Origin: Parasponia andersonii
Lineage: Eukaryota > Streptophyta > Magnoliopsida > Rosales > Cannabaceae
DNA: 64,000 nt
Direction: 5' to 3'
Assembly (NCBI GenBank): GCA_002914805.1
Contig: JXTB01000186.1
Location: 186,701-250,700 of the forward strand
In this document: positions 51,335-64,000 of the stretch, in pieces
How the letters are laid out: each line of letters opens with the position of its first letter
Numbering within the stretch: position 1 is the first letter of the stretch
The notes under the pieces: generated by a model
Seen by the model: the letters and a program-made list of their open reading frames with translations, nothing else
Databases searched by the model: none
What the model was told of the DNA's origin: nothing
Program-made: the position numbers and the translations under genes

Positions 51335-51484
51335 CAGGATTCAGGACAAGGACAATCTCAAAGGTCTGTGAGTAAGGAAAATAACATCACTGAAAGAAGT
51401 TCTTCAAGTAGATGTTCTTCTTCTCGTAGTGTACAAGACAGCTCATCTAATAGCATAGTCAGTAGCAGAAAGCCCAATGACTGA
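49343..51484 (+). CDS. bHLH121: bHLH transcription factor, bHLH121 (URI) type, 5 exons, 333 aa
   Basis: Group IVc-like bHLH factor; Arabidopsis bHLH121/URI acts with other bHLHs upstream of iron-uptake genes (known of the family). Exons: 49343-49467, 50018-50139, 50518-50645, 50742-51221, 51338-51484; the frame closes at 1002 bases. The basic region QKADREKLRRDRLNEQF is at about residues 59-75. The helix-loop-helix with DPDRPKNDKATILTDTIQLL follows, then a leucine-rich coiled coil (LTQEKNDLREEKSSLKSDIE). The proline/tyrosine-rich C-terminal half and serine-rich tail match bHLH121 rather than bHLH11. The start is the first ATG in frame; the frame is open farther 5', but only to a stop at 49256-49258 with no earlier ATG. 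Intron 4 ends in a (TA)n run directly before its TTTGCAG acceptor. Confidence 0.92.
51300..51330. repeat. (TA)n microsatellite replacing an intron polypyrimidine tract
   Basis: About 15 TA units in bHLH121 intron 4 stand immediately before the TTTGCAG acceptor, where a T-rich tract is normally found. Confidence 0.9.
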
Positions 51485-54400
51485 CAAAGAGACAAAGTCG
51501 AAGAAACCTAACAAAACAGGTTTTGTTTCTTATCACTTGAGCCTATTGATCTTACATCTGTTGCTACTAATCCAATCTATTTGTTTTTGTCTGGACCTCT
51601 TTGTTTGATTTCACTGATTGACATTGTTTAATTTCTTGGAATATTTGATCTCCCTCCTAGTTGAACCACTTATTATATTACTGAGGTGGATCCTTATGCT
51701 ATTATTGGTTAATGTTAACTTGGGTATTTTGCCAGGTCTCGCTTGCATGAATGTAACAAGAATGGTGGTTCATATATATTCATAAATCTGTTGTTCTTGG
51801 CAAGGAATATGCTTTAAGTTGATTTGTAAATGCTAAAACGTTTTAAGTAACAAAGATGTAATGAACAAGGGTTGTCAAGATTGATTTGCTTCTGATTTTT
51901 GTATTTGAATACAGATAATGTGGCCGGAAACTATCCAACTTAGGATTGGAGGATGTCTTATAGATTATTATTATTAGTAGCGGTCTTGATATCCAACTAG
52001 GAAAATGTTATATACCGTTTGTGGATTTGCTAAAACAACGGTGGATTTCAAGCATGTTTGCAAGGTGGGGGTATAGGAAGTTTTATGGCGTTTGTCTGAG
52101 TTGCAAACTTCTTTCTCTAAAAGGGTGAGAAAGTATGGTTCGAGTGCTAGATAAAGTATGGTGTGTTGTGGAAGGACAATAAATGATAGTATTACTAGCA
52201 TAAACTTGCAAAAAAGACTTGAATGCTGAAAAAGACGTGAGTGAGGTTTGTCTAACTGAGGTTATATCTTAGGAGTAAATGGATGCAACTCAAATGTCCA
52301 AATGGAAGGCCATAAATTATAGTTTTAGAGCACAAGTAGATGTCAATATTGAAATACATGGTTGCCTTAACATTCTAATGTTGTCACTCTGGAACATAAA
52401 AAGGTGCACGAGGAAGGAGAATACAGGTGACCAAATCTTATCTCATCATCTCAACCGTAATAACTGTTTCTTGGTTTGCACCGAGTATTTTAATGAAGTT
52501 GCTGATAAGGTTTGCAAATGTCTTTCCCTTGTTCGCTTACATCCCATGTGACGTTTTAGAGTGGTTCTGGTTGAGCCAAAGAATACAGTTAAGAAGATAA
52601 AATTTCTTTGCTTTAAAAAGAGAGAGTGCGGTTCCTTTTCCGTCAATCAATCCAAAAAAAAAAAAAAAAAAAATGAAGAAGAAAAAGAAAGAGTGAAGTT
52701 GTAAAGTTGATGACAACTATGTTTGTTTGTTCATTAGAGGTTAGGTGGACCAACTACTCGATCAAAGACAGCTGAACCTTCATGTTTGTCACGTTAAATC
52801 TAATCACCTTAACAAAGAAAGATTCAGCCGCTTGCTCTTTGATTATTGTTTTATTGAGCAAATAAATCTTCTTATTCTCTACAAGAAAAAAGAGCATTTT
52901 TTTTTTTCCCCCTATAGTGAAAGCTAATGTTAGGACCATAAAACTAAGTTCTTGACTCTGATGAATATCTGTGTAGTAGCTTTTAATACAGAATTGAACT
53001 CTATAACGTAAAGACAGGCAGGTCCACGATCCACATAGCCATTGACCACATATTTGGGTGAAGATTCACACACCACTCCATCCACATCCTAGTGGTTTTT
53101 TTTTAAACCTTGTACCACGTGGCACAATGTGAAACATTCTTTGCTACTATCCCTCATGCCGGTAAGGAAAGCAACAAACGACGACGAAATGTGTAGGTCA
53201 AGGCCTACCTTCCCATAAGTGCCTTCTCGTTGAAAGACAGTGACACCTGCAACCGTGAGCTACCGGATATTATTAGTATTATGTCAATACGAAAATGTGA
53301 AGTCTAACCGCATTTCAAGCGCGTCGAAAGCACCAGACATTACTATCCATTAGCGTTTTTTTCTTTTATTTTTTATTATTAATAAGGCCAGAAAATAGTC
53401 TCTATTCCTTACGATATATACGAAACCGATATTATAATTGATAAAGAACTATTTAACGTTTAAGAGAGTCTATTTTCCATTCCCCACATTTACCCCTCAC
53501 ATTATATTTTTATTACAAAGTAAAGTGTTTGTGGAGTTTACTTGGAAAACGCAGTAAATTTAGCAATATTCAAAATTTAAAAGGAAAAAAAATCAATTAG
53601 TTGTCTTTTATATAGTTCTTTTTATATATATATAATTCATATACTACAAAAGATAACAAAATATAACTCAAATACACCTGTAAAATAAGGTTTAATTATA
53701 TTAATAATATATGCATTATACTTGTTATATAGTAAACTCCTATAATTTATGTAATTATTTTAGCAAATGATTGTATTGAATATTTAATAAAAATGAGTCA
53801 TTTACAAAGTACAAAACTTGGTAAGTGTGACAAAGAATAAGATTTCAAATTTTCAAATTATGTAATAGATTATCAATAACTATGTAATTATTTTAGCAGT
53901 GGTCCTTTTATCACAGAATGTTAAATTTAAAATAAAATAAGTCATATGTAAAGTACATAATTTAGTAATTACGTCGAGAACAAAACTTCAACTTCAATAA
54001 TTAAATAATGCTCAATTATATGATTTGTACATGACTAATTTTTTGTGTAAAAAATTTATGATTTGTAACAGAAAAACCATTACTATAACAATTACACAAT
54101 TTATGGATAATTTATTATGTAAATTAAAAATTCAAGAAACAAAATAGTATAATTGGTATAATTTAAGAAGCATTGCATTGCATTGCGGTAATTAAATCTT
54201 AAAATAAAGATATTTTGTCTCGCTTTTACTTAAGTAACGACGAAAACAAAGCAATATTTTTTAAAAAATTGACATAATTCAAATCAAGGAAGAAAATAAT
54301 CATCTAAACTTGGCCTTCCACGTTTGTACCGCAAGGGGGAAAAAAAAAAAAAAAAAGAAGAAGAAGAAGAAGGAAGAGTATGGGGGGTTGGTGGCGTGCG

Positions 54401-54652
54401 TTGAACGCGCTACAAATCCGCGTGAAGAAGTGTCTCCCTTTTTGCTTTGCCATTCCATAAAACCCCAGCGGAACACCACAAGTAAAAGCCTCTCTCTCTC
54501 TCTCTCTGTGTGCGCTTGCTTGCTTCCAACGTATAGAAAAAAGCAGCTATAACACAAGTTCATTTATTTAGGAAAAAAAAAAAAAAAAAAAAAAAAAGGG
54601 AAAAAAAAAAAAAAAAGAAGCAATAGTCTTTCTTTCATCGAGTAAGGAAAGC
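51485..54652. other. Intergenic DNA between bHLH121 and TPI
   Basis: The first part should be bHLH121 3' untranslated sequence. An open frame of 90 codons at 52279-52551 has no recognised similarity and is not called. Close to TPI there are poly-A and GAA runs (54340-54370), a CT microsatellite (54488-54508) and further poly-A tracts (54571-54616), probably in or near the TPI promoter and leader. Confidence 0.55.
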
Positions 54653-57693
<3,041 letters not shown>

Positions 57694-58344
57694 TTTAGTA
57701 TGGTATTATCTGGGAGCGCAATTTTCTTTGGTTTTATTTGCCACCGCAAAATAAGAGAAGAGAACTCAGTCCAAGCATAACATGGGAAATGTACAAGTCA
57801 ATTACGTTGTATGAGTTCCGTATCAATTTTGAATGTTTTTTCCTCCTCTCATTGAGAATAATATTATTTCATTTCCATGGAAGAACAACATAGTGGTGCA
57901 TAAATGATTTCTAATCAGAATATATGTATGTTGGCATATATTAGGAACTGTATTGTATTTTACTTCTCGTTTTCTATCAATGTGGTAAGTTATTTGATTT
58001 CAACATTGGTACAACACAACAGCCTGTACCAGTCTCAAGACTTATGCTATAAGATCAAAGCTCGTCATCCCACGTGGCAATTGTCATCCATTGCCCTTGT
58101 TCTTTTTCACTCAATGATTCAAGTAACTAAAGTCCATGGTTAATCCTCCATGTTAAGGTTACAATTGGCATCAAACGCTTGAGTGGGTATCAGTCCAAAG
58201 TGAAAGTTTGTCAGGTAGATCCCTCACTCAAAGCATATATGCCAAAGCAAGCATACATCACCAAAAGCAAACCAAGTTTATGTGCACATCTTATATATAA
58301 ATCCTTGCATATAAACCAGGCTGAGATACAAGAGTGGGAGAGAA
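57694..58344. other. Intergenic DNA between TPI and the first membrane-protein gene
   Basis: The TPI 3' untranslated region probably occupies the first 150-200 bases. The promoter and leader of the next gene fill the rest, including a TATA box at 58294. No further gene seen. Confidence 0.6.
58294..58300 (+). promoter_or_regulatory. Probable TATA box of the 58345 gene
   Basis: TATATAA lies 45 bases upstream of the start codon, implying a leader of only about 15-20 bases. A second TATAAA-like run follows at 58310. Confidence 0.5.
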
Positions 58345-58761
58345 ATGGGGTGGTTCTACCCCAAGCGGAGAGGTCCACAATGGAAGCAGGGATGGACAAG
58401 CCAAACCGTGGCCTCCGTCTCCGCACCATCTTTTCATTTGCTTGCCATATTTTCTATCGTAATGGTCTTACTCTGGCTTTCTCAATACACCGGCCACAAA
58501 GCCCAGTTGCAACAAACAGCCGTCAACTTCCAGCTCTTCGTGTTTTTGTTGCCTGTTTTGTTGATAGTTTTCATGGCTTCATATTCCTCGTGTGGGTTAT
58601 TCAACTTTCGCTTTCGTCGTCCACGGCCTGACACGCCAATGCAACCAGCAGGGAGCTCGCCATGGGGAGTTGCCGTCTTCGTTGCGCTGCTCTTGGTTTT
58701 GCTTTCGTACCAGTCTTCATTTCATTCCAAGTGGTTTGGACCTCTTTGGAGTTCAGATTAG
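58345..58761 (+). CDS. Small membrane protein of unknown function, copy 1, 138 aa
   Basis: Intronless frame from the first ATG in a good context (AGAAATGGGG) to TAG. The basic N-terminus (MGWFYPKRRGP) is followed by hydrophobic segments at about 30-46 (LLAIFSIVMVLLWL) and 63-82 (LFVFLLPVLLIVFMAS), an arginine-rich loop (FRFRRPRP) and a third at about 108-120 (WGVAVFVALLLVLL) ending YQSSFHSKWFG. The segment GSSPWGV..., with LLLVLL and YQS, is shared with the genes at 59800 and, in part, 63837. Related small plant proteins are, as far as I recall, annotated only as transmembrane proteins (I think At2g21180 is one). No function is assigned. Confidence 0.82.
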   Translation: MGWFYPKRRGPQWKQGWTSQTVASVSAPSFHLLAIFSIVMVLLWLSQYTGHKAQLQQTAVNFQLFVFLLPVLLIVFMASYSSCGLFNFRFRRPRPDTPMQPAGSSPWGVAVFVALLLVLLSYQSSFHSKWFGPLWSSD

Positions 58762-59799
58762 CTATAATTAGCTTAGTTAGTTATATTAAATGTATAATTC
58801 TCTTGGTTTCTCTTCGTTTTTCACTCTGTGGCCATTGCATCACCATCACTTTCTTCTATTTATGCATATAAATTTGAATGTGTCAAAGTGAAACTTCCCA
58901 TCATTGCTGATTGTAGTGGGCATGACGAAAATGGACCCACTAGGACTGTGGGTAGGTTTGTATAATTTAATAATAACGTGCATTTGTCAAACCTTGCCAT
59001 AAAATGTTTGCCACGGCACATTGCGACAATACTTTAGCGACTGAAATAGACATTTAAAACCGTTCATCCATAGTGGACCTATTCTATCGAGTCCCTAGAG
59101 CTATTCATGGAAATTTTGGTTCCGGGGGAGAAAAAAAAAAATTGAGCCATTTAGATCCGTGCCATCTGCTAGTGGTTAGAAAATGGTGGAGCCACCTTTG
59201 ATCGTTTTGACTGATTAGATCTCTCTTTGCTGCTTTAATTTCATCATCATCATCATTTGAAATAGAAATTTAGTTTATCTTGATATTCAAGTTTGTGATT
59301 ACTTGTCTTTTGGACAATTATTACTTCCAAAACAGAGCAACGCCCCAAGCATGCTATTATGCACTATTAGTGTAGATCACATTCATATGTGATATGACTT
59401 GTGAAAATTCAACAATGTTTTCCTTAGTATTTAAATTAAGGGAGCTTCTACAATACTCCCTTTAAATTAATGTTTTTTGACAGAATTAAAGAAAGCAACC
59501 AGAAAAACAAGATTCACGTCATTAGAAAACTTTAATCTATACTGAATCCACTCACAGAAAGAAAATCTGAATATACTTAATCAAGATCAAGATAGGTAAT
59601 TCTGTATTCATTACATCTATATAAACACTCTCATATACACAAGACCATACCACCATCACCATATTCAACAATTATTAAAAAAAAAAAAAACAAAAACCCA
59701 GTTCTGGTATTTACAACATAAACATGAAAAACTAACAGGAAACCAAAAATATATATTTAAAAAAAAATGATATTCTATTCGTAATATAGTTATATTGTA
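58762..59799. other. Intergenic DNA between convergent membrane-protein genes
   Basis: Contains the two facing 3' ends. No gene or recognised repeat beyond short A/T runs. Confidence 0.55.
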
Positions 59800-60192
59800 T
59801 TATATTAACCAACTATCACGAAATATAGATTGGTACTGAAGCAAAACAAGTAAGAGAACGATCAAAGCAGCCACACCCCATGGCGAGCTTCCTTCCGACG
59901 GCGGGTTATGGGTTCTCCGGCGCCGATCCCATGGTGACGTGGCAAAGAGAGCATCGGGATTCTCCATAGATGACAACCAACGAACGACGAGTAAAAGAAG
60001 TATTGGTACGACAAAAAGAACCCAACTGAGTTGCTCTTCGGCGCTTTCTACGGCTTCCTCGTACGAAAAGTACCATGATATGCCGAGAAAGATTGAAGCG
60101 ACTGCTAGAATGAGCAGAACAGGGTACGGCAGAGGATTTAGAGAGAACACCTCTAAGATAGAGGTGGTTGTGCTTCTTCTTCCATAGGCCAT
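59800..60192 (-). CDS. Small membrane protein of unknown function, copy 2, 130 aa
   Basis: Intronless, tail-to-tail with the gene at 58345. Three hydrophobic segments are seen (PVLLILAVASIFLGISWYF, WVLFVVPILLLLVVRWL, WGVAALIVLLLVLLQY), with an acidic loop (SYEEAVESAEEQ) between the first two. The GSSPWGVAA...LLLVLL.YQS.F motif near the C-terminus matches copy 1 closely, while the rest is diverged. Not recognised beyond this family; probably a three-span membrane protein. Confidence 0.8.
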   Translation of the reverse strand: MAYGRRSTTTSILEVFSLNPLPYPVLLILAVASIFLGISWYFSYEEAVESAEEQLSWVLFVVPILLLLVVRWLSSMENPDALFATSPWDRRRRTHNPPSEGSSPWGVAALIVLLLVLLQYQSIFRDSWLI

Positions 60193-60254
60193 TTTGGGGG
60201 CCCTTTAACATAAATTCCAAGAGGTATTCGTTTGAAAATTAAGACATATAATGC

Positions 60255-60261
60255 ATTTATA
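60255..60261 (-). promoter_or_regulatory. Probable TATA box of the 60192 gene
   Basis: The minus strand reads TATAAAT, 63 bases upstream of the start codon, which fits a short leader. Confidence 0.5.
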
Positions 60262-61021
60262 GCACAAGAAATATTATGGTGTCTAATAAGGGTGTGTATG
60301 TATGCATGAGGTAACTTCTGTTGATGTAATGTATTTATTTATTTATTTTGCATTTCTAGTATTGCTTGTGTGGCAACCATTGTATATATAAATATTTACT
60401 GAAAATAAAATCTTGTATATATGACATGAATACGTGACTTTGGCTCATTTCACCATGGAAATTATGGTATGCACGTATAAAATGAGTAATGGTATATTGG
60501 TATAGAGACTACCGATAATTAAGAGATTGACATGTAACATTATGTGGTGAGGATAATACAAGAAAAACTTGGAATTACAGGCATATATATTCATGCACCA
60601 AACCACTTGACCTAGTCATATCATTACTCGTATAAAATGAGAAAATAATAATTATTTTAGAGGTTACCTTTAGCCTTTTTTCAAAAAAAAAAAAAAAACT
60701 CTCACATCTTTTTATTAATATCAAATAAAACTTTTAATTTGTATCTTTTAATCAAATCTCACCAGATTTATATATACTATCAAAATTGGAATTTTAAATT
60801 ATTGTATAAACGTCTTTATTATTTAAAATTGTCTATTAGCATTTACAAAAATAGCCGAAAACAATCATCTAGACAAAAAAATGTTTTGTAATATCTTAGA
60901 AATCCAACAACAATATCTTTCAAACACACAAAAGTTCCTTTTTTAAGTTCTGTTATGTGATTTGAAAAGTTAAAATTATTTACTTTCAACGATTTTAACT
61001 CTAATTTTAACTCTACATGTG

Positions 61022-61620
61022 TAGAGGTGGTAAAATAGGCAGGTTCGGCCTGGGAGCTTGGGATAAAGAACGGGTCAACACGGCCCAAAAATTTAAAACG
61101 GGTATCCAATTTGGCCCATAAGCCTGCTGGTCTCTTAGGCAGGTCGGGTCCAAAACGTGCCAAGACCCCAAGATGAGTCAACTCGTACTAGCATGTTCTT
61201 GACTCGCTTTAAAAAAACTAAAAACTAAAAGATATTATTACATGTATATTAGAAATTTAAAAATAAAATTTATGAAAAAAAATAAATAATTTGTTATTTT
61301 TTTCCCTATAGATAAAAATTTAAAAATAATTAAATAAGTTATAAGTAATTAAGTTGAGTTGTTGACAAAAAAATTTTGATAAAAAAATATTAGAAAAATT
61401 ATTTAGAATTAAGTTGAAATTTGAAAGTGTGGAAAAAAGTAAGATAATGTGTACTTATATATATTAGAAATTTTTTAAATTTAATTTATTTAATAATATT
61501 TTTAAAAAAATAAAAAAATTATTTTTGCTAGGTCAGGCCGGTGGGCATAAATATATAGGCCCAACTCGATCCTACTTCCATTGCGTATTTGGTTAGGCCT
61601 AGCTGATTTTGCTACCTCTC
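61022..61620. mobile_element. hAT-like nonautonomous DNA transposon
   Basis: The left end TAGAGGTGGTAAAAT and the right end ATTTTGCTACCTCTC are inverted repeats. Subterminal GC-rich segments (CAGGTTCGGCCTGGG, CAGGCCGGTGGGC) contrast with the AT-rich interior. Flanks TACATGTG (61014-61021) and TATATGTG (61621-61628) are an 8-bp duplication with one mismatch, as in hAT elements. No transposase coding. Confidence 0.75.
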
Positions 61621-61630
61621 TATATGTGGA

Positions 61631-62110
61631 CAGTGACGGAGCTAAATTTTTTTTTATGTGAGGGCAAAATCTAATGTTAAATTTCTTTTTTGTGCCCTTC
61701 TTTTTTGCTCTTTATATATATATATATATTCAAATTAACTTGTAATTGAGTAATATAATTTAGAGTTGGTAATATAAAAATGACCATTTTAAAATACACA
61801 TAGTCAATATGGATATGATTTAAAAGATATTTTAAACTGAGGTCTGAAGAAAAATTATTTATCAAAGTGTAAAAAAATTAATTATTTAATAATAATAGAA
61901 CTAAATTTTAAAAATCATAAAATTCAATGGGAAAAATGAGGGGCATTATTGAATCTTTTAATGAAATATGTGAATAAATTTTATATTATTAAAATTTAAG
62001 GAGACAAATAAATGATATAATTGAATATTATTATAAATATTAGGGTAAAAATGAAAATTTCAAAAAATTGGGGGCATATGCTCTCCTGGGGCCAAGTTAG
62101 CTCTGTGTTG
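61631..62110. mobile_element. Second nonautonomous DNA transposon, diverged
   Basis: It begins CAGTGACGGAGCTAA and ends TTAGCTCTGTGTTG, an imperfect inverted repeat. The G-rich inner segment GGGGGCATATGCTCTCCTGG is of the type seen in abundant plant elements with CAGTGGCGGA ends. No target duplication was identified, so family and limits are tentative. Confidence 0.45.
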
Positions 62111-63836
62111 TGGATCAATAGAAGATCTTATTTGATATTAGTAAAAAAAAATAGATTTTTGTAATAAAAAACTAAAAGTCATGGTTTATTTTTTTTTTGA
62201 TGTTATTCCTTATTTTAGAAGGGTATAATTTGGAGATTTTGAATGTTGATATTTTTTTTTGGCACACATACTAATGCCTATTTTAAGGGAAGAGATCTCA
62301 TACATACTAATGCTATTTTAAGGGACAAAGATCCTGAGAGAAAGAACAAGATATTATTAATAAGAGAGGGTGATATTTAATGTTGTATTTTTGTATTAAA
62401 TGCAGATCAACATATCACATCATTAATTTTCAGTGAGCTTTGAATATAAGGTTTGGCGTATCCTTTCTAAATTAATCCATAGTAATTGAGATGATAAATA
62501 GGAAGCACACGACATGTGAGGTGCGATTTCGGGTGTCCAAATTCATTTGTGGTGATCAATTTATCCCTAGTTAATGTTGTAATTTGTCGTGTGTGCCTAT
62601 AAATATATGCAAAGATAAATGGGGATATAAATGAGAAAAGTATGTATGGACATAGTAAAATGAGATAAAATTGTGGTCGCATCATGTACATTCCACTCAC
62701 TTGGTTTTATATACAAAGTTTGTCCAAATTTATCTGTGGTACTACTTTCACTCTATTTTGCCCACCAATATATTCTTTTTTATTTTATTTATTTATTTCA
62801 AAGACGGTGATTCAGGTGAAACTCTGGAGACGAAAATTTCAAAGGAGAGGAAAAAAAGAAAAAAAAAAAGGGGGATAATAATGATTATATTGTGGTGTGG
62901 ACAATAATTGAGTTGATATAGGCCACCTTAACATGATGGATGAAATGGTTGTGGCCTTTTGATTGGCTCTCCATCCTGCTACCGACAGTGTATCATTTTT
63001 ACAAACCTAAACTGGTTTTACTTAATTTGGCTTTTAGCGATTAGATGACAAATGAACCAGTCCATGCTCCTTTAGAAAGTTGCCACGATTTCAAAATTTT
63101 CTAAGTTCAACTTTTCAAAAAAAAAAAAAATAAAAAAATAAAAACTCAAGTTCAAAGAGGCTACGTTGGCGAAAATCGACTCAACCTCTTCCTTTTTTTT
63201 TTTTTTTTTTTTTTTCTAAGAACCGAATCATAATTAAAAAAAAATTCAAAAAATATAAATAAAAACTCTCAAAGAGAGTCTTCATACTTACTCATTACCG
63301 TATCAGATTACTGACCACTTAGCTTGGTCCAATGTTTCCTGTTTTGTTCCCTATGCATAGATGTGGACAAAAAACATCTACTCCATAGAGTACTTTTAGT
63401 TCCTGATTACTGTTTACCAAGCTTAATTAGACTTGCTTTGTTTCAAGAAACTGTATTTTATATACACGAAACAAATATATCCAGGTGATAGAGTCTGGAA
63501 TTTTCTCGTACTATATTACCGGAAGAAAGACATGAGAAATGATGTTTGCCAATTAATTTCAAGATATAAATATCATAATATTGGTCCACAGATTTTCTTA
63601 AAGCAAATCTGTAAGGAATCTGTTATGGTTCTGAATATATATCCAAAGCACCTAAATAAAAAGTATATATTATACCTGCTTCAAAACTATTGAATGACAA
63701 TTACAGTTACAAAACTACCCAGATTTCATTACAAGAGATCTCAGATCATCCCTTTAGATGCTCATAAAAAATAAACCAAAAAAGCACATAAATTACTATA
63801 CATCTGTATATGCTTAATAAACTTTAGACGAACCAG

Positions 63837-64000
63837 CTAATAATAAAGAGGGTACTTATAGCGGCCACATCCACAGGCATACTTTCCTCGGCAGAGACAC
63901 ATGGCATAAGGCGGTGGCATTGGACAGGGCCTTCTCTGGGGTTCAACAGAGGACAACCAATGAACCAAGGCTAGCAACAACAATGGTGTGACTATAAGTG
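63837..64000 (-). CDS. Membrane protein of unknown function, copy 3, C-terminal part (truncated by window)
   Basis: Reading in from the window end, 53 codons run to a TAG at 63837-63839. The segment VTPLLLLALVHWLSSVEPQR aligns with VPILLLLVVRWLSSMENP of the 59800 gene, so it is a third member of the cluster. Its C-terminus is different: instead of GSSPWGVAA it has a short Cys/Tyr-rich tail (CLCRGKYACGCGRYKYPLYY). The start lies beyond 64000. Confidence 0.7.
   Translation of the reverse strand, partial: LIVTPLLLLALVHWLSSVEPQRRPCPMPPPYAMCLCRGKYACGCGRYKYPLYY

Larger units (their letters stand above)
60262..63836. other. Intergenic DNA upstream of membrane-protein copy 2
   Basis: No gene seen. 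It holds two nonautonomous DNA transposons (61022-61620 and 61631-62110), a short diverged tandem pair near 62265-62330 (CATACTAATGC twice) and several poly-A/T runs. Open frames here are low-complexity. Confidence 0.6.

Noticed and set aside
52279..52551. Plus-strand open frame of 90 codons downstream of bHLH121
   Set aside because: No recognised motif or splice continuation; probably chance.

Overview
The window is nuclear DNA of a flowering plant, most likely a eudicot. Genes are split by many short AT-rich introns. Intergenic DNA is very AT-rich and holds a Ty1/copia retrotransposon, tRNA-derived SINEs and several small DNA transposons. All gene products are typical plant proteins. I cannot fix the species from sequence alone; gene content suggests a rosid, but that is inference.

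Layout. (1) 1-1855: intergenic, with a SINE-like trace and a GA microsatellite. (2) 1856-22563, minus strand: a complete NUP188-type nucleoporin gene in 31 exons (1925 aa). Intron 13 carries a 4.46-kb Ty1/copia element (12568-17030) with intact LTRs, PBS, PPT and a 5-bp target duplication, but a broken polyprotein. (3) 22564-28504: AT-rich intergenic DNA with a SINE. (4) 28505-29914, minus: a secreted Ole e 1-domain, proline-rich cell-wall protein. (5) 33717-36420, minus: TRAP-alpha of the ER translocon, 8 exons. (6) 36421-42447: repeat-rich intergenic DNA with a short assembly gap, tandem duplications, a SINE and a Harbinger-like MITE. (7) 42448-46331, minus: XAP5/FAM50 protein (XCT), 12 exons, one intron of the GC-AG type. 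(8) 49343-51484, plus: bHLH121-type iron-homeostasis transcription factor, 5 exons. (9) 54653-57693, plus: plastid triosephosphate isomerase, 9 exons. (10) 58345-64000: three related genes for small membrane proteins of unknown function (plus, minus, minus and truncated by the window end), with two nonautonomous DNA transposons end to end between the last two.

The genes have unrelated jobs (nuclear pore, cell wall, ER translocation, clock/RNA regulation, iron response, carbon metabolism). This is a conserved neighbourhood, not an operon-like system. From memory, Arabidopsis has the same neighbours split between two places (PRP2-XCT-TRAP alpha-plastid TPI on chromosome 2; NUP188-PRP4 on chromosome 4), so this window may keep the order before that duplication. 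I found no CRISPR, no functional tRNA or rRNA gene and no clear new molecular system. The least explained items are the small membrane-protein family at 58-64 kb and the nested foldback transposon at 32.5 kb.
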